Positions 1-7,988 of a stretch of DNA of 35,358 bases are shown one piece after another (within the stretch, counting starts at the first letter, position 1; each line of letters starts with the position of its first letter). A program made the position numbers and the translations under genes. Origin of the DNA: Brevundimonas sp. UBA5936 (lineage in GTDB: Bacteria > Pseudomonadota > Alphaproteobacteria > Caulobacterales > Caulobacteraceae); assembly GCA_002430835.1 (NCBI GenBank), contig DJDA01000017.1, positions 1-35,358 on the forward strand, written 5' to 3'. Under the pieces are notes generated by a model that saw only the letters and a program-made list of their open reading frames with translations, was not told the DNA's origin and ran no database searches.

Positions 1-453
1 CGCGGCGGGCGGCAGGGTCGAGGATTCGACCGGCGCGGCCGGGGTCGTCGGCGCGGGGCGCGGCAGCACCTCTTCCGGGCCGGGGGTGAAGGTCGGCGCG
101 GCGTCGGTCGGCGCGCCGCCGTCGCGATAGACGCGAATGTCCGCTTCCGGGTCGACCGGCTGGGCGTCCAGCGGGGCCTCGACCTTCATGCTCTCGACCG
201 GCGTGCCGACGGCAGGCGGCGCGTCCGTCGAGGAGCGCACGCCCGAGCGATAGAAGACCACCACCGCCACGATCAGCAGCAGCAGGACGATGGCGCTGAT
301 GATCAGGGTGATCGGCGGCGATTTGGCGGCCGGGGCCCGGCGCGGGTCATAGCCGCCGCGCGTGAAGGGCAGGTCGTCGTCGGTCGGCGGCGTATAGGCG
401 CCCCGGTCGCGGCCGGCGTTAGGGTTGCCTCGGTGATCGTCGTCGTAGGACAT
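1..453 (-). CDS. Single-pass membrane protein, C-terminal part beyond window
   Basis: The visible part is the first 151 residues, and the gene runs off the left edge. It starts MSYDDDHRGNPNAGRDRG, a charged and disordered cytoplasmic head. One strong hydrophobic segment follows (about residues 50-70, PITLIISAIVLLLLIVAVVV), then a Pro/Ala-rich periplasmic linker. This head-TM-linker layout is typical of bitopic envelope proteins such as those ending in a SPOR peptidoglycan-binding domain, but the C-terminal domain lies outside the window, so SPOR is only a guess. It follows dgt on the same strand with 87 nt between them, which includes a GC hairpin at 481-502. Confidence 0.7.
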   Translation of the reverse strand, partial: MSYDDDHRGNPNAGRDRGAYTPPTDDDLPFTRGGYDPRRAPAAKSPPITLIISAIVLLLLIVAVVVFYRSGVRSSTDAPPAVGTPVESMKVEAPLDAQPVDPEADIRVYRDGGAPTDAAPTFTPGPEEVLPRPAPTTPAAPVESSTLPPAA

Positions 454-480
454 TGGGTCGCGCCTTGATGGTCGTGGGAC

Positions 481-502
481 ACGCGCGCGAATCGGCGCGC
501 GT
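481..502. repeat. GC-rich inverted repeat between dgt and the membrane protein gene
   Basis: The arms ACGCGCGC (481-488) and GCGCGCGT (495-502) are perfectly complementary around a 6-nt loop. No U-run follows on either strand, so it is not a convincing intrinsic terminator. It could be an mRNA processing or stabilising hairpin between the two minus-strand genes. Confidence 0.4.
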
Positions 503-540
503 CGGCGCTCAGTCTAACGCGCCGTGAAGCCCTTCTCGAA

Positions 541-1728
541 TCACAGATCGAGGGCGAGGTCGAGGCTGAACAGCTTCCTGTGGACCTCGATAGCGTAACG
601 ATCTGTCATACCGGCGATGTAGTCGCACACCGCCCGCGCCCGCGCGTCCCGGTCGTCGGTCAGGGCCGAGGCCTGCCATTCCGGCGGCATCACCTCCGGC
701 TCGGCCATGAACAGCTGGAACAGCTGGGCCAGCACCCGGCGCGCCTGACTGCGGGTCCGGTTGACGCGGTAGTGGCGATACATCCGCTCGAACAGGAAGC
801 GGCGCAGCACCGCCAGTTCCGCCATCATGCCGCTTGAGAACTGCACCAGCGTCTCGGGCGCGTTGCGGACATCCTCGACCGTCTCGATGCGGTGTTTGGC
901 CAAACGGGCCTCGGTCTCGGCCAGAACATCGTCGACCATGACGCCGATCATCCGGCGCACGGCCTCCAGCCGCAGCATCCGCTCGTCAATGTCGGGCCAA
1001 TCGGCACGCGCGCTGGCGATACAGCGTCCGATCAACGGCACGTCGGCCAGATCGGACAGGCTGAACAGCCCCGCCTGCACCCCGTCGTCCACGTCATGAT
1101 TATTATAGGCGATGTCGTCGGCGATGGCCGCGCACTGGGCCTCAAGCGAGGCGAAGGTGCCCAGACGCAAGTCCCAGTCGGCCGCCCCGCTCGGCGCATA
1201 GGCGGCGACCGCCTTCCACGCCGGGTCCGTCAGTTGGTGCGCCACCGGGCCGTTGTGCTTGACCACGCCCTCGACCGTCTCCCAGCTCAGGTTCAGGCCG
1301 GGGAAGCTGGGATAGCGGGTCTCCAGCTCGGTCACGACGCGGAAGCTCTGGACGTTGTGATCGAAGCCGCCGAACGCCTTCATCTGTTCGTGCAGTTCGT
1401 CCTCGCCCGCATGGCTGAACGGCGGGTGGCCCAGATCGTGGGCCAGGGCGACCGTCTCGGCCAGATCGTCGTCCAGCCGCAGGGCGTGGGCCAACGACCG
1501 GGCGATCTGCGCCACCTCGAGGCTGTGCGTCAGCCGAGTGCGATAGTGGTCGCCCTCATGCGCCACGAAGACCTGCGTCTTCTCCTTCAGGCGGCGGAAG
1601 GCGGTGGCGTGGATGATGCGATCGCGGTCGCGAGCGAAGGCGGTGCGGGTGCGGCTGGCAGGCTCGAAAACATGGCGGCCGCGGCTGGCGGCGGGGTTTT
1701 CGGCGTAGGGGGCGCGGGTCTGGCTCAA
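541..1728 (-). CDS. dgt: Deoxyguanosinetriphosphate triphosphohydrolase-like protein (HD domain)
   Basis: Predicted to hydrolyse dNTPs to the deoxynucleoside and triphosphate (dGTPase type 2 family, cytoplasmic, probably dNTP pool control). The HD-domain metal ligands are visible: H in RLTHSLEVAQ (about residue 68), the HD pair in LAHDLGHPPFSHAGE (about 97-98), and a downstream Asp in IADDIAYNNHD. GHPPFSH carries Ser where I recall Gly as usual in the family. The reading frame is open back to a TTG at 1809, but that would overlap the divergent erpA gene. I chose the TTG at 1728 because the protein then begins SQTRAPYAENPAASRGR, which resembles the family N-terminus, and the length (395 aa) fits. 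No strong ribosome binding site supports either start. Confidence 0.88.
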   Translation of the reverse strand: MSQTRAPYAENPAASRGRHVFEPASRTRTAFARDRDRIIHATAFRRLKEKTQVFVAHEGDHYRTRLTHSLEVAQIARSLAHALRLDDDLAETVALAHDLGHPPFSHAGEDELHEQMKAFGGFDHNVQSFRVVTELETRYPSFPGLNLSWETVEGVVKHNGPVAHQLTDPAWKAVAAYAPSGAADWDLRLGTFASLEAQCAAIADDIAYNNHDVDDGVQAGLFSLSDLADVPLIGRCIASARADWPDIDERMLRLEAVRRMIGVMVDDVLAETEARLAKHRIETVEDVRNAPETLVQFSSGMMAELAVLRRFLFERMYRHYRVNRTRSQARRVLAQLFQLFMAEPEVMPPEWQASALTDDRDARARAVCDYIAGMTDRYAIEVHRKLFSLDLALDL

Positions 1729-1749
1729 GGCGGCAGGACTTCGTGATGG

Positions 1750-1775
1750 CGACAGGCCTTTGCGAACGCCTGTCG
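1750..1775. repeat. Inverted repeat in the dgt/erpA divergent intergenic region (possible operator)
   Basis: CGACAGGC (1750-1757) and GCCTGTCG (1768-1775) form perfect 8-bp arms around a 10-nt spacer. A second, imperfect dyad (GGCCCCTC ... GAGGGCC, about 1775-1794) lies directly beside it. The repeat sits over the proposed erpA -35 element, so an operator is a reasonable inference. No known regulator motif was recognised. Confidence 0.4.
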
Positions 1776-1789
1776 GCCCCTCATATAGA
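1760..1789 (+). promoter_or_regulatory. Candidate erpA promoter, possibly giving a leaderless mRNA
   Basis: A TTGCGA (1760-1765) is separated by 18 nt from TATAGA (1784-1789), a fair match to a housekeeping sigma promoter. Transcription would start near 1795, which is the GTG start codon of erpA itself. No usable Shine-Dalgarno precedes that GTG (AGAGGG is only 2 nt away). The promoter and leaderless reading are inference from spacing alone. Confidence 0.4.
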
Positions 1790-1794
1790 GGGCC

Positions 1795-2184
1795 GTGAGC
1801 ACCGTCCAATCCACAGAATCAGCCCGCGACCTGTCGCTGTCGGTCGCACCCCGGTCGCCCGAGGGCATCACCCTGGCCGAGAGCGGCGCGCGCCGCCTGG
1901 CCAAGCTGTCAGAAGCCGAAGGCAAGCCGGTCCTGCTGCGCGTCGCCGTCGACGGCGGCGGCTGCTCGGGCTTCCAGTATCGCTTCGAGCTGGTGGACGG
2001 TCCTGAGGCCGACGATCTGGTGGTGCGGCGCGACGGTCAGGCCGTGGTGATCGACCCCGTCTCCATCCCCTTCCTGAAGGATTCCGAGATCGCCTTCGTG
2101 GACGAACTGGCGGGCGCCCAGTTCGTGATCCGCAATCCCAACGCCTCTTCCAGCTGCGGCTGCGGCGTCAGCTTCTCGATCTGA
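1795..2184 (+). CDS. erpA: A-type iron-sulfur cluster carrier/insertion protein (ErpA/IscA family)
   Basis: Carries Fe-S clusters from the assembly machinery to apo-enzymes in the cytoplasm. The 129-aa protein has the HesB/IscA fold signature: the first ligand Cys in DGGGCSGFQYRFEL, and the C-terminal Cys-Gly-Cys in SSSCGCGVSFSI. The three cysteines that bind the cluster are all present. It is about 20 residues longer than the minimal family member because of a variable N-terminal tail. The GTG start is the only plausible one. ErpA, IscA and SufA are hard to separate by eye, and the stand-alone location beside dgt (not in a suf operon) favours ErpA. Confidence 0.88.
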   Translation: MSTVQSTESARDLSLSVAPRSPEGITLAESGARRLAKLSEAEGKPVLLRVAVDGGGCSGFQYRFELVDGPEADDLVVRRDGQAVVIDPVSIPFLKDSEIAFVDELAGAQFVIRNPNASSSCGCGVSFSI

Positions 2185-2231
2185 GCCGCGAAAAGCCTCG
2201 CTTGGCGGCGAGACGTAACACACCCATCTGT

Positions 2232-2624
2232 ATGGGCATGACGCGCCTGTTCGCCCTGACCCTGCTGTTCTGCGCCTCGCCCCTGGCGGCGAGCGCCCAG
2301 ACCTGGCCCGGCTGGCCCGGCCCTCCTCCGGCGGGTTACGATCCCCACATCGCCCGCGCCGAGCAGCATACCCAGGCCATGGAGCGTCTGCGCCTCCAGG
2401 CCGACCAGCGTGAGGCCGAGGCCGCCCGCATGAGGCTTCAGACCAGCCAGACCTTGCAGCGACTTGAAGCCGCGCGGTCGCCGCTCCCGGCGCCGCCGCC
2501 TGCGACGGCCTATGCGCCGCGCCCGACAACCCTGCCCGCGCCGGCAACCCTGACGTCGCCGCTCGACCAGACCGCGCACGGCGTGACGGAGATCGACGCC
2601 TGGCTGAGCCGTCCGCCGCACTGA
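2232..2624 (+). CDS. Small secreted/periplasmic protein of unknown function
   Basis: I do not recognise a family. The 130-aa product begins MGMTRLFALTLLFCASPLAASAQ, a clear Sec signal peptide with a likely cut after Ala-Ser-Ala. The mature part starts with a Trp/Pro/Gly-rich patch (TWPGWPGPPPAGYD). A Gln/Arg/Glu-rich helical stretch follows (about residues 35-75, probably coiled coil), then a Pro/Ala-rich tail. The start could also be the second Met (2238), and the frame is open back to a TTG at 2202. It follows erpA by 47 nt on the same strand and precedes the metallopeptidase gene. Low-complexity composition makes a structural or adaptor role possible. Confidence 0.65.
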   Translation: MGMTRLFALTLLFCASPLAASAQTWPGWPGPPPAGYDPHIARAEQHTQAMERLRLQADQREAEAARMRLQTSQTLQRLEAARSPLPAPPPATAYAPRPTTLPAPATLTSPLDQTAHGVTEIDAWLSRPPH

Positions 2625-2709
2625 ACCACAGCGTTACATTTGCATCTCTTCACCTGCCCCTGCGTTTCAGCCTAGCTTCGGACCAGACGACGAAAGCGGA
2701 GAGCGACAG

Positions 2710-3561
2710 ATGCGTTGGCAGGGCGGACGGCGCGGCGGCGGGGTTGAAGACCGGCGCGGCATGGGCGGCGGCGCGGTCGCGGGCGGCGGCATCGGAGTGC
2801 TGGTGCTGGCGGCCATCGGCTATTTCGTCTTCGGCATCGACCCGAACACCACCCAGCAGTTGGCCAGCCAGTTCGGCGGCGCCGGTCAGGCCGAGCAGCA
2901 GGGCCAGATGGGCTCGCCCGAGGATCAGGACGGCCAGTTCGTCGAAGTCATCGGCTCCAACATCAACGACGTGTGGAAGACCAAGCTGCGCGGCTACACC
3001 CCGCCGACCACCGTGCTTTATACGCAGGGCACCCAGACCGGCTGCGGCTACGGCCAGGCGGCGATGGGGCCCTTCTACTGCCCAGCCGATCAGAAGGTCT
3101 ATCTGGACCTCAGCTTCTGGCGCGAGATGGAGAGCAAGCTGGGCGCATCCGGCGCGGACTTCGCCAAGGCCTATGTCATCGCCCATGAGTTCGGCCACCA
3201 CGTCCAGACCCTGACCGGCGCCAGCCAGCAGGTGCAGCGCGCCCAGCAATCGGCGCGGTCGCAGGCCGAGGGCAACCGCTATTCCGTCGCGCTGGAGCTT
3301 CAGGCCGACTGCTACGCCGGGGTCTGGGCCAGCAACGCCGCCGCCGTGTCGAACGGCCAGGTGGCGCTGGAGCCGGGCGATCTGGAGGAAGGCATGAAGA
3401 CAGCCCAGGCCATCGGCGACGACGCCCTGCAACGCCGCGGCGGCGGCCGCGTCTCGCCGGAAAGCTTCACCCACGGCTCTTCGGCCCAGCGGGTCGAGTG
3501 GCTGCAACGCGGCTATCAGACGGGCGATCCGGCCGCCTGCGACACCTTCGCCCAGCTCTAG
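2710..3561 (+). CDS. ypfJ: Neutral zinc metallopeptidase, YpfJ family
   Basis: A membrane-anchored zinc peptidase of the YpfJ/KPN_02809 family, 283 aa, the usual family length. An Arg/Gly-rich N-terminus opening MRWQGGRRGG leads into one transmembrane helix (about residues 22-43). The catalytic HEFGH is at residues 159-163 (AYVIAHEFGHHVQ), giving two His ligands and the Glu base. A further acidic site in ELQADCYAGVW (about 207) matches the family's third-ligand region. Cys residues in GCGY and FYCP may form a disulfide. The gene is convergent with the DUF418 gene, with 10 nt between stop codons. The physiological substrate of this family is not known to me. Confidence 0.88.
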   Translation: MRWQGGRRGGGVEDRRGMGGGAVAGGGIGVLVLAAIGYFVFGIDPNTTQQLASQFGGAGQAEQQGQMGSPEDQDGQFVEVIGSNINDVWKTKLRGYTPPTTVLYTQGTQTGCGYGQAAMGPFYCPADQKVYLDLSFWREMESKLGASGADFAKAYVIAHEFGHHVQTLTGASQQVQRAQQSARSQAEGNRYSVALELQADCYAGVWASNAAAVSNGQVALEPGDLEEGMKTAQAIGDDALQRRGGGRVSPESFTHGSSAQRVEWLQRGYQTGDPAACDTFAQL

Positions 3562-3571
3562 GCCTGATGGA

Positions 3572-4876
3572 TCAGGCGGCCTTCGTGCGCTTCAGGGGCG
3601 AAGGCCGTCCATAGGCGAACCAGCGCAACGCCCATTCCAGCGGCCCCATATTGAAAGCCCGCAGCCACAGGGCGCTGAAGACCATCTGGAACACCCAGAT
3701 TCCCGCCGCCACGCCCCACAGGCCCCACCAGTCCAGCCTGCCCCACAGGTCAAGGCCATAGAACAGCAGGCCCGCGATCGCCGACTGGGCCAGATAATTG
3801 GTCAGGGCCATCCGCCCCAGGTTCCTCAAGGCGCGCCCCACGAAGCCGAGCGCGTTCAGCTTCCACAGCGACAGCAGCAGACCGACGTGCCCCAGGGTCA
3901 TGGCGCAGCGGCCTAGTTCGTAGCTGGTCTGAGCCGTCCAGGATTCGGACGAGAACTGGCTGGTCCACAGCATCACGGCCTGGGCGCCGTTGACCGCCAG
4001 ACCCAGGGCGTAGCCGCCCCCGGCCAGCGCCAGATAGAAGCCGAGCGACCGCGCCCCGCCCAACACCCCCAGCTTGAACAGCGCCATGCCCAGCAACATG
4101 AAGGCGACCGATTCAATGACCAGGGTGATGGTGTAGCTGGACGCCGCATAGTCCAGCCAGGTCCGCACGCTCCACTTCAGCAGGCCGACGACGCCTCCCG
4201 TGCGCGCGGCGGTTTCCTCAGCGATGGTCTCGGGCGTCAGGGTCTGCGCCTCCTGCGCGCGCACATGGACCTTCATCGCCTCTGCGTCCTCGACAGAAAG
4301 GACGGCGCCCGCCTCGACCTGGCTCACCAGATCGGCGCCGCGCCGCGCCTCGACCGCCTGATAGGCGCCGACCACGGCCGATTCGACGGTCAGCAACAAC
4401 AATAAGGCGGCCGACAAGGCGATCAGCGTACGCGGCCGAGCCGTGCGAAAGACGAACAGCAGAAATCCCGACAGGCCGTAGACGTAAAGAATGTCCCCCG
4501 GAAACAGCAGGGCGGTGGCGTTGAAAATACCCAAGGCCAACAGGGCCATGCAGCGGCGGAAGTAGACGTCGGCCGCCTGGATCGTCCCGCGTCCGTCTTC
4601 GCCGCGCAGGGTAATCAGCAGCATCCCCGCCCCGAACAGCAGAGTGAACAGACCGCGCATCGAGCCCTGCACGAACAGGTGCTGGATGATCCACGCCGAC
4701 CAGTCAGGATTGGCCAGCGTCGGCGGCAAGTCGGGATGATACTGCCCCCAAAGCCCGCCCATCATCATGATGTTGACCAGCAGGATGCCGCACAGGGCGA
4801 ACCCGCGCAGGAGATCCAGGCTCTCCAGCCGCTGATTGGGCGACACCGATGTCATGCGAGGCGACGGGCCGGTCAT
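3572..4876 (-). CDS. DUF418 domain-containing integral membrane protein (YeiB-like)
   Basis: A 434-aa polytopic inner-membrane protein with about ten hydrophobic segments. The N-terminal signature RLESLDLLRGFALCGILLVNI is the hallmark of the DUF418/DUF1624 families. The C-terminal half, with repeated Trp-rich helices (LDLWGRLDWWGLWGVAAG), ends in the conserved GPLEWALRWFAYG of DUF418. The long loop around residues 175-225 is charged and probably extracytoplasmic. The function of the family is unsettled; relatives have been linked to transport or acyl transfer. The ATG at 4876 is preceded by an AAGGGGG stretch, somewhat far away. An internal ATG at 4855 is an alternative. Confidence 0.88.
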   Translation of the reverse strand: MTGPSPRMTSVSPNQRLESLDLLRGFALCGILLVNIMMMGGLWGQYHPDLPPTLANPDWSAWIIQHLFVQGSMRGLFTLLFGAGMLLITLRGEDGRGTIQAADVYFRRCMALLALGIFNATALLFPGDILYVYGLSGFLLFVFRTARPRTLIALSAALLLLLTVESAVVGAYQAVEARRGADLVSQVEAGAVLSVEDAEAMKVHVRAQEAQTLTPETIAEETAARTGGVVGLLKWSVRTWLDYAASSYTITLVIESVAFMLLGMALFKLGVLGGARSLGFYLALAGGGYALGLAVNGAQAVMLWTSQFSSESWTAQTSYELGRCAMTLGHVGLLLSLWKLNALGFVGRALRNLGRMALTNYLAQSAIAGLLFYGLDLWGRLDWWGLWGVAAGIWVFQMVFSALWLRAFNMGPLEWALRWFAYGRPSPLKRTKAA

Positions 4877-4941
4877 ACGGGCCGCTTATCCCCCTTCAGG
4901 CCGCGGATGAAACGGATTTTTCAGATGGAAACCTATCGAAC

Positions 4942-5886
4942 CTAAACAATGGTCACATCCATTAACGGCGCGAGGTGCAGATTTCCGTCGCCGAGGTTCA
5001 GAATAACGTCGCGCCCGGCGAAAGCCTCCATGCCCAGCAGCGCCTCAGGATAGTTCGGCAGCGCCCGGCTGGCGTAGACAGCGGTCGCCACATTGCGCCA
5101 CGCCTCACCGCCCAGCGCCACGCTTTGGGCCCGGATCATCCGCGTTCTGGCCACCCCGCCCAGGACGATGCTGGACCCCGATTGCTCGGGCCGTCCGTCC
5201 AACAGACCCGCTGCCTGCGCCGCCACGTCGCTGAGCGCCAGAAGCGAGGACGAACCGGTGTCCACCACCGCCTTGACCGGCGCGCCTTCGACCGCGACCT
5301 CGGCGATCAGAGCCGTGCCCGAACGTCGAACGGGCAAGGACCGATAGGCGGGCGCCAGCCCCGCCTGGGCCTCGCCGAACAGCCGCAACCGCCGTCGACG
5401 CAAGTCCATCTCCAGCGCCGCCTCCATCAGCAGATCCTGCCCCAGGATCAGCGGCGCGCCCAGGCCCTCGTCGCCCCCCAACGGCCCCAGGTCCAGAATG
5501 CCCGCACGCAGACGCTCCACGCGCGCCGCTCCAACGGCCAGATCCAGCGTCACGCCACGCCCCATCTGGGCGCGCCCGTCCACGCCATAGGCGATCAACG
5601 GCATGTCGAAGAGATCGTCCAGCCCCAGCTCCGCCACCAGCCGCCGGTCGATCACCGAATACTGCGCCCCGCTGTCGATCAGGGCGGTCAGCTCCCGCCC
5701 CGCCAGCCGCACGCGCACCGTCGGCAACAGGGTTCGTGGCGCGACGAAAGACAGCCAGCCGCTGGTCCCATCGGCGCCGAACGTCACGCTGGGTCGCCGC
5801 CACAGCACATGGTCTTTCAGCCACAGGCCGCCGCCAACGGCGGCGGCGATCGCTCCGGCACGGATGAGAAGGGAACGGCGGTTCAT
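4942..5886 (-). CDS. Exported retropepsin-like aspartyl protease family protein
   Basis: A 314-aa protein with two pepsin-like half sites in one chain: DSGAQYSVID (residues 71-80) and DTGSSSLLALSD (209-220). Each holds the catalytic-type Asp-Ser/Thr-Gly, so the molecule could form a complete two-lobed active site or an intramolecular pseudo-dimer. The N-terminus MNRRSLLIRAGAIAAAVGGG has a twin arginine followed by a hydrophobic stretch, resembling a Tat signal. The reading frame stays open upstream to 6564, but that extension runs antisense to thrC and is not coding, so I place the start at the ATG at 5886. It is divergent from thrC. The substrate is unknown. Confidence 0.82.
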   Translation of the reverse strand: MNRRSLLIRAGAIAAAVGGGLWLKDHVLWRRPSVTFGADGTSGWLSFVAPRTLLPTVRVRLAGRELTALIDSGAQYSVIDRRLVAELGLDDLFDMPLIAYGVDGRAQMGRGVTLDLAVGAARVERLRAGILDLGPLGGDEGLGAPLILGQDLLMEAALEMDLRRRRLRLFGEAQAGLAPAYRSLPVRRSGTALIAEVAVEGAPVKAVVDTGSSSLLALSDVAAQAAGLLDGRPEQSGSSIVLGGVARTRMIRAQSVALGGEAWRNVATAVYASRALPNYPEALLGMEAFAGRDVILNLGDGNLHLAPLMDVTIV

Positions 5887-6063
5887 CCGCCTGACATGAA
5901 CCGGCCGGCGGCGCGGCGCCAGCCCCCTTTCCCATCTCCGCGCGCCGGCGACGCCGCATTGGCGCCGATTGAGCCAGGTTGTTGCGCCACCTCGCGACAA
6001 TTCCGTTCGCACGCGCAAAATATTCATGACGAAGTCGCAGATCGCGGCTAGAAACAACCCGTT

Positions 6064-7452
6064 ATGCCAGCCTCCCCTGATCGTTACCTCTCGACGCGCG
6101 GCGACGCCGCTCCGACTCGCTTCAGCGACGCCCTGCTGCGCGGCATCGCGCCGGACGGCGGCCTCTACATGCCGCAGGCCTGGCCTCCCCTGCCCGCCGA
6201 CGCCACCCGTCCCGGCCGTGGCTACGCCGAGATCGCCAAGGCGGCGATGGCGCCCTTCATCGGCGACGCCCTGCCTGCGGGGGCGCTGGACCGCGCCCTC
6301 GATCGCCTGACCAAGGGCTTCGACCATCCGCTGGTGACGCCGCTGGTCGAGCTGGAGCCCGGCCTGTTCGTGCTGGAGCTGTTCCACGGCCCCACGGCGG
6401 CGTTCAAGGATCTGGCCATGCAGCTGGTCGCCGCCCTGTCGGACGAGGCCCTGGCCGCGACGGGCGAGACCCTGACCCTGCTGACCGCCACCAGCGGCGA
6501 TACGGGCGCCGCCGCCGTGCGCGCCTTTGCGGGCGCCGAACGCATCAAGCTGATCGTCCTGCACCCGCTGGATCGCGTCTCGCCGGTGCAGCGCAAACAG
6601 ATGACGACGGTCCAGGCCGACAACGTTCTAAACCTGGCCGTGCGCGGCGATTTCGACGACTGCCAGCGCCTGGTGAAGGGGCTGCTGGCCGAGGAATCCT
6701 TACGCGAACAGGGTCGTCTGTCCTCGGTCAACTCGATCAACTGGGGCCGTCTGGCGGGCCAGATTCCCTATTACGTCTCGGCCACGGCCCAGCTGGGCCA
6801 GGCGGCGACCTTCGTGGTGCCGACCGGCAATTTCGGCGACGCCTTCGCCGGCATCGCCGCCCGCAAGATGGGCCTGCCCGCCGCCGGTTTCGTCGCCGCC
6901 GTCAACCAGAACGACGCCCTGGCCCGCGCCATCAACGACGGCGTCTACGCCCGCCGCCCGGCGGTCGAGAGCGGCAGCGTGTCGATGGACGTTCAGGCGC
7001 CGTCCAACTTCGAACGTCTGGTGTTCGAGGCCTCCGGCCGCGACGCCGAGGCCACCCGCGCAGTGTTCGAAACCTTCGCGCGCGAAGGTTCCGTGAGCCT
7101 GCCCGCCGACCTGCTGGCCGCCCTGCGCGCCGAGGTCTCCGCCGTCTCGGTCGACGAAGCGACGACCAAGGCCGAGATCGCCCACGCCCACGCCGCCTGG
7201 GGCCGCATCGCCTGCCCGCATACGGCGGTCGCCTTGGCCGCCGCGCGCCGTCTGGACCGCAACGGCGCGCCCATCGTCGCCCTATCCACCGCCCACCCGT
7301 CCAAGTTCGGCGCCTTCGTCTCTGACGTCATCGGCGTCGAGCCGGAACCGGCCCCCGTCATCCGCGCCCTGGGCGACCGGCCGGAACGCCTGACGGTGAT
7401 CGAGAACACGCCCGAGGCGGCGCTGGCGGCGGTGAAGGGGTTCGCGGGGTAA
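6064..7452 (+). CDS. thrC: Threonine synthase
   Basis: Converts O-phosphohomoserine to threonine, the last step of the pathway, with pyridoxal phosphate in the cytoplasm. The 462-aa length and N-terminal YLSTRGDAAPTRFSDALLRG fit the long (class II, E. coli/fungal type) threonine synthases. The PLP lysine lies in HGPTAAFKDLAMQ (K115), and TATSGDTGAAAVRAF is the phosphate-binding loop region. thrB and the thrA-like gene lie about 0.5 kb downstream on the opposite strand, so all three threonine genes cluster but thrC is transcribed separately. The start has a weak ribosome binding site. I found no leader or attenuator in front of it. Confidence 0.95.
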   Translation: MPASPDRYLSTRGDAAPTRFSDALLRGIAPDGGLYMPQAWPPLPADATRPGRGYAEIAKAAMAPFIGDALPAGALDRALDRLTKGFDHPLVTPLVELEPGLFVLELFHGPTAAFKDLAMQLVAALSDEALAATGETLTLLTATSGDTGAAAVRAFAGAERIKLIVLHPLDRVSPVQRKQMTTVQADNVLNLAVRGDFDDCQRLVKGLLAEESLREQGRLSSVNSINWGRLAGQIPYYVSATAQLGQAATFVVPTGNFGDAFAGIAARKMGLPAAGFVAAVNQNDALARAINDGVYARRPAVESGSVSMDVQAPSNFERLVFEASGRDAEATRAVFETFAREGSVSLPADLLAALRAEVSAVSVDEATTKAEIAHAHAAWGRIACPHTAVALAAARRLDRNGAPIVALSTAHPSKFGAFVSDVIGVEPEPAPVIRALGDRPERLTVIENTPEAALAAVKGFAG

Positions 7453-7466
7453 GAAACAGTCCAGTT

Positions 7467-7910
7467 TCAGCCTTGACCGGGCAACGTCGAACAGGTCGGT
7501 TCGACAAGCCCCTCTTCGGCAACGCGGTAACCGGCCAAGCTGTCGCCGACAACTCGAAGCGCCGACTGGGTCGCGTACGATCCGCCATTCAGGGCGCGAT
7601 CCTGAAAACAAGCGATGACGCCACCTGGCGTTATTCGGATGATGCGCAAACTCAATGCCCAATCATTCGGCCGCTCCAGCGTTGCGACACCATCTGCAAC
7701 GTTCATCTGCGTGAAGAACCAATCGCGTGGGCGTCTACGGCCAGCGTCTCGCGACGGCCCCGTCGAGTTCTGGAACGAAGTAAGATCAAGAAGTTGCAGG
7801 ATATGGGCCGCCGACACGTCCTGTAAGGATGTTGAAGACGCCAAGGAAGCCGTCGAAGCGAGATTCGCTCCGACAAACAAAACCACTAGAGGCAGGCGAA
7901 AGCAGACCAT
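7467..7910 (-). CDS. Hypothetical secreted protein in a lower-G+C patch
   Basis: I do not recognise this 147-aa protein. From the chosen ATG at 7910 it begins MVCFRLPLVVLFVGANLAST, a good Sec signal peptide. An AAGGG sits 7 nt upstream of this start, so I prefer it to the upstream in-frame codon at 7949. The mature part holds two Cys residues (IACFQD and EPTCST) that could form a disulfide. Three 60-nt lines counted in this stretch are about 52-62% G+C, against about 80% in a line of neighbouring thrC. That suggests either foreign origin or a gene under weak codon selection. Plus-strand frames also stay open here but lack a signal peptide and a ribosome site. Confidence 0.55.
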   Translation of the reverse strand: MVCFRLPLVVLFVGANLASTASLASSTSLQDVSAAHILQLLDLTSFQNSTGPSRDAGRRRPRDWFFTQMNVADGVATLERPNDWALSLRIIRITPGGVIACFQDRALNGGSYATQSALRVVGDSLAGYRVAEEGLVEPTCSTLPGQG

Positions 7911-7988
7911 CGTGATACCCTTGGCTGGAAACCACGAATACGCCAGCATCAGCTCTCGCCTGTCTAGCCGATACGCTCTCCGATGCGC

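Noticed and set aside
892..1746. Long plus-strand open frame opposite dgt
   Set aside because: It is antisense to a well-supported HD-domain gene. Open antisense frames are common at this G+C content, and the translation has no recognisable motif.
1729..1809. Longer dgt start at the TTG at 1809
   Set aside because: It would overlap the divergent erpA gene and add residues without family resemblance.
5887..6564. N-terminal extension of the aspartyl protease frame
   Set aside because: It runs antisense through the start of thrC and reads as low-complexity Arg/Gly. The real protein starts at the Tat-like signal at 5886.
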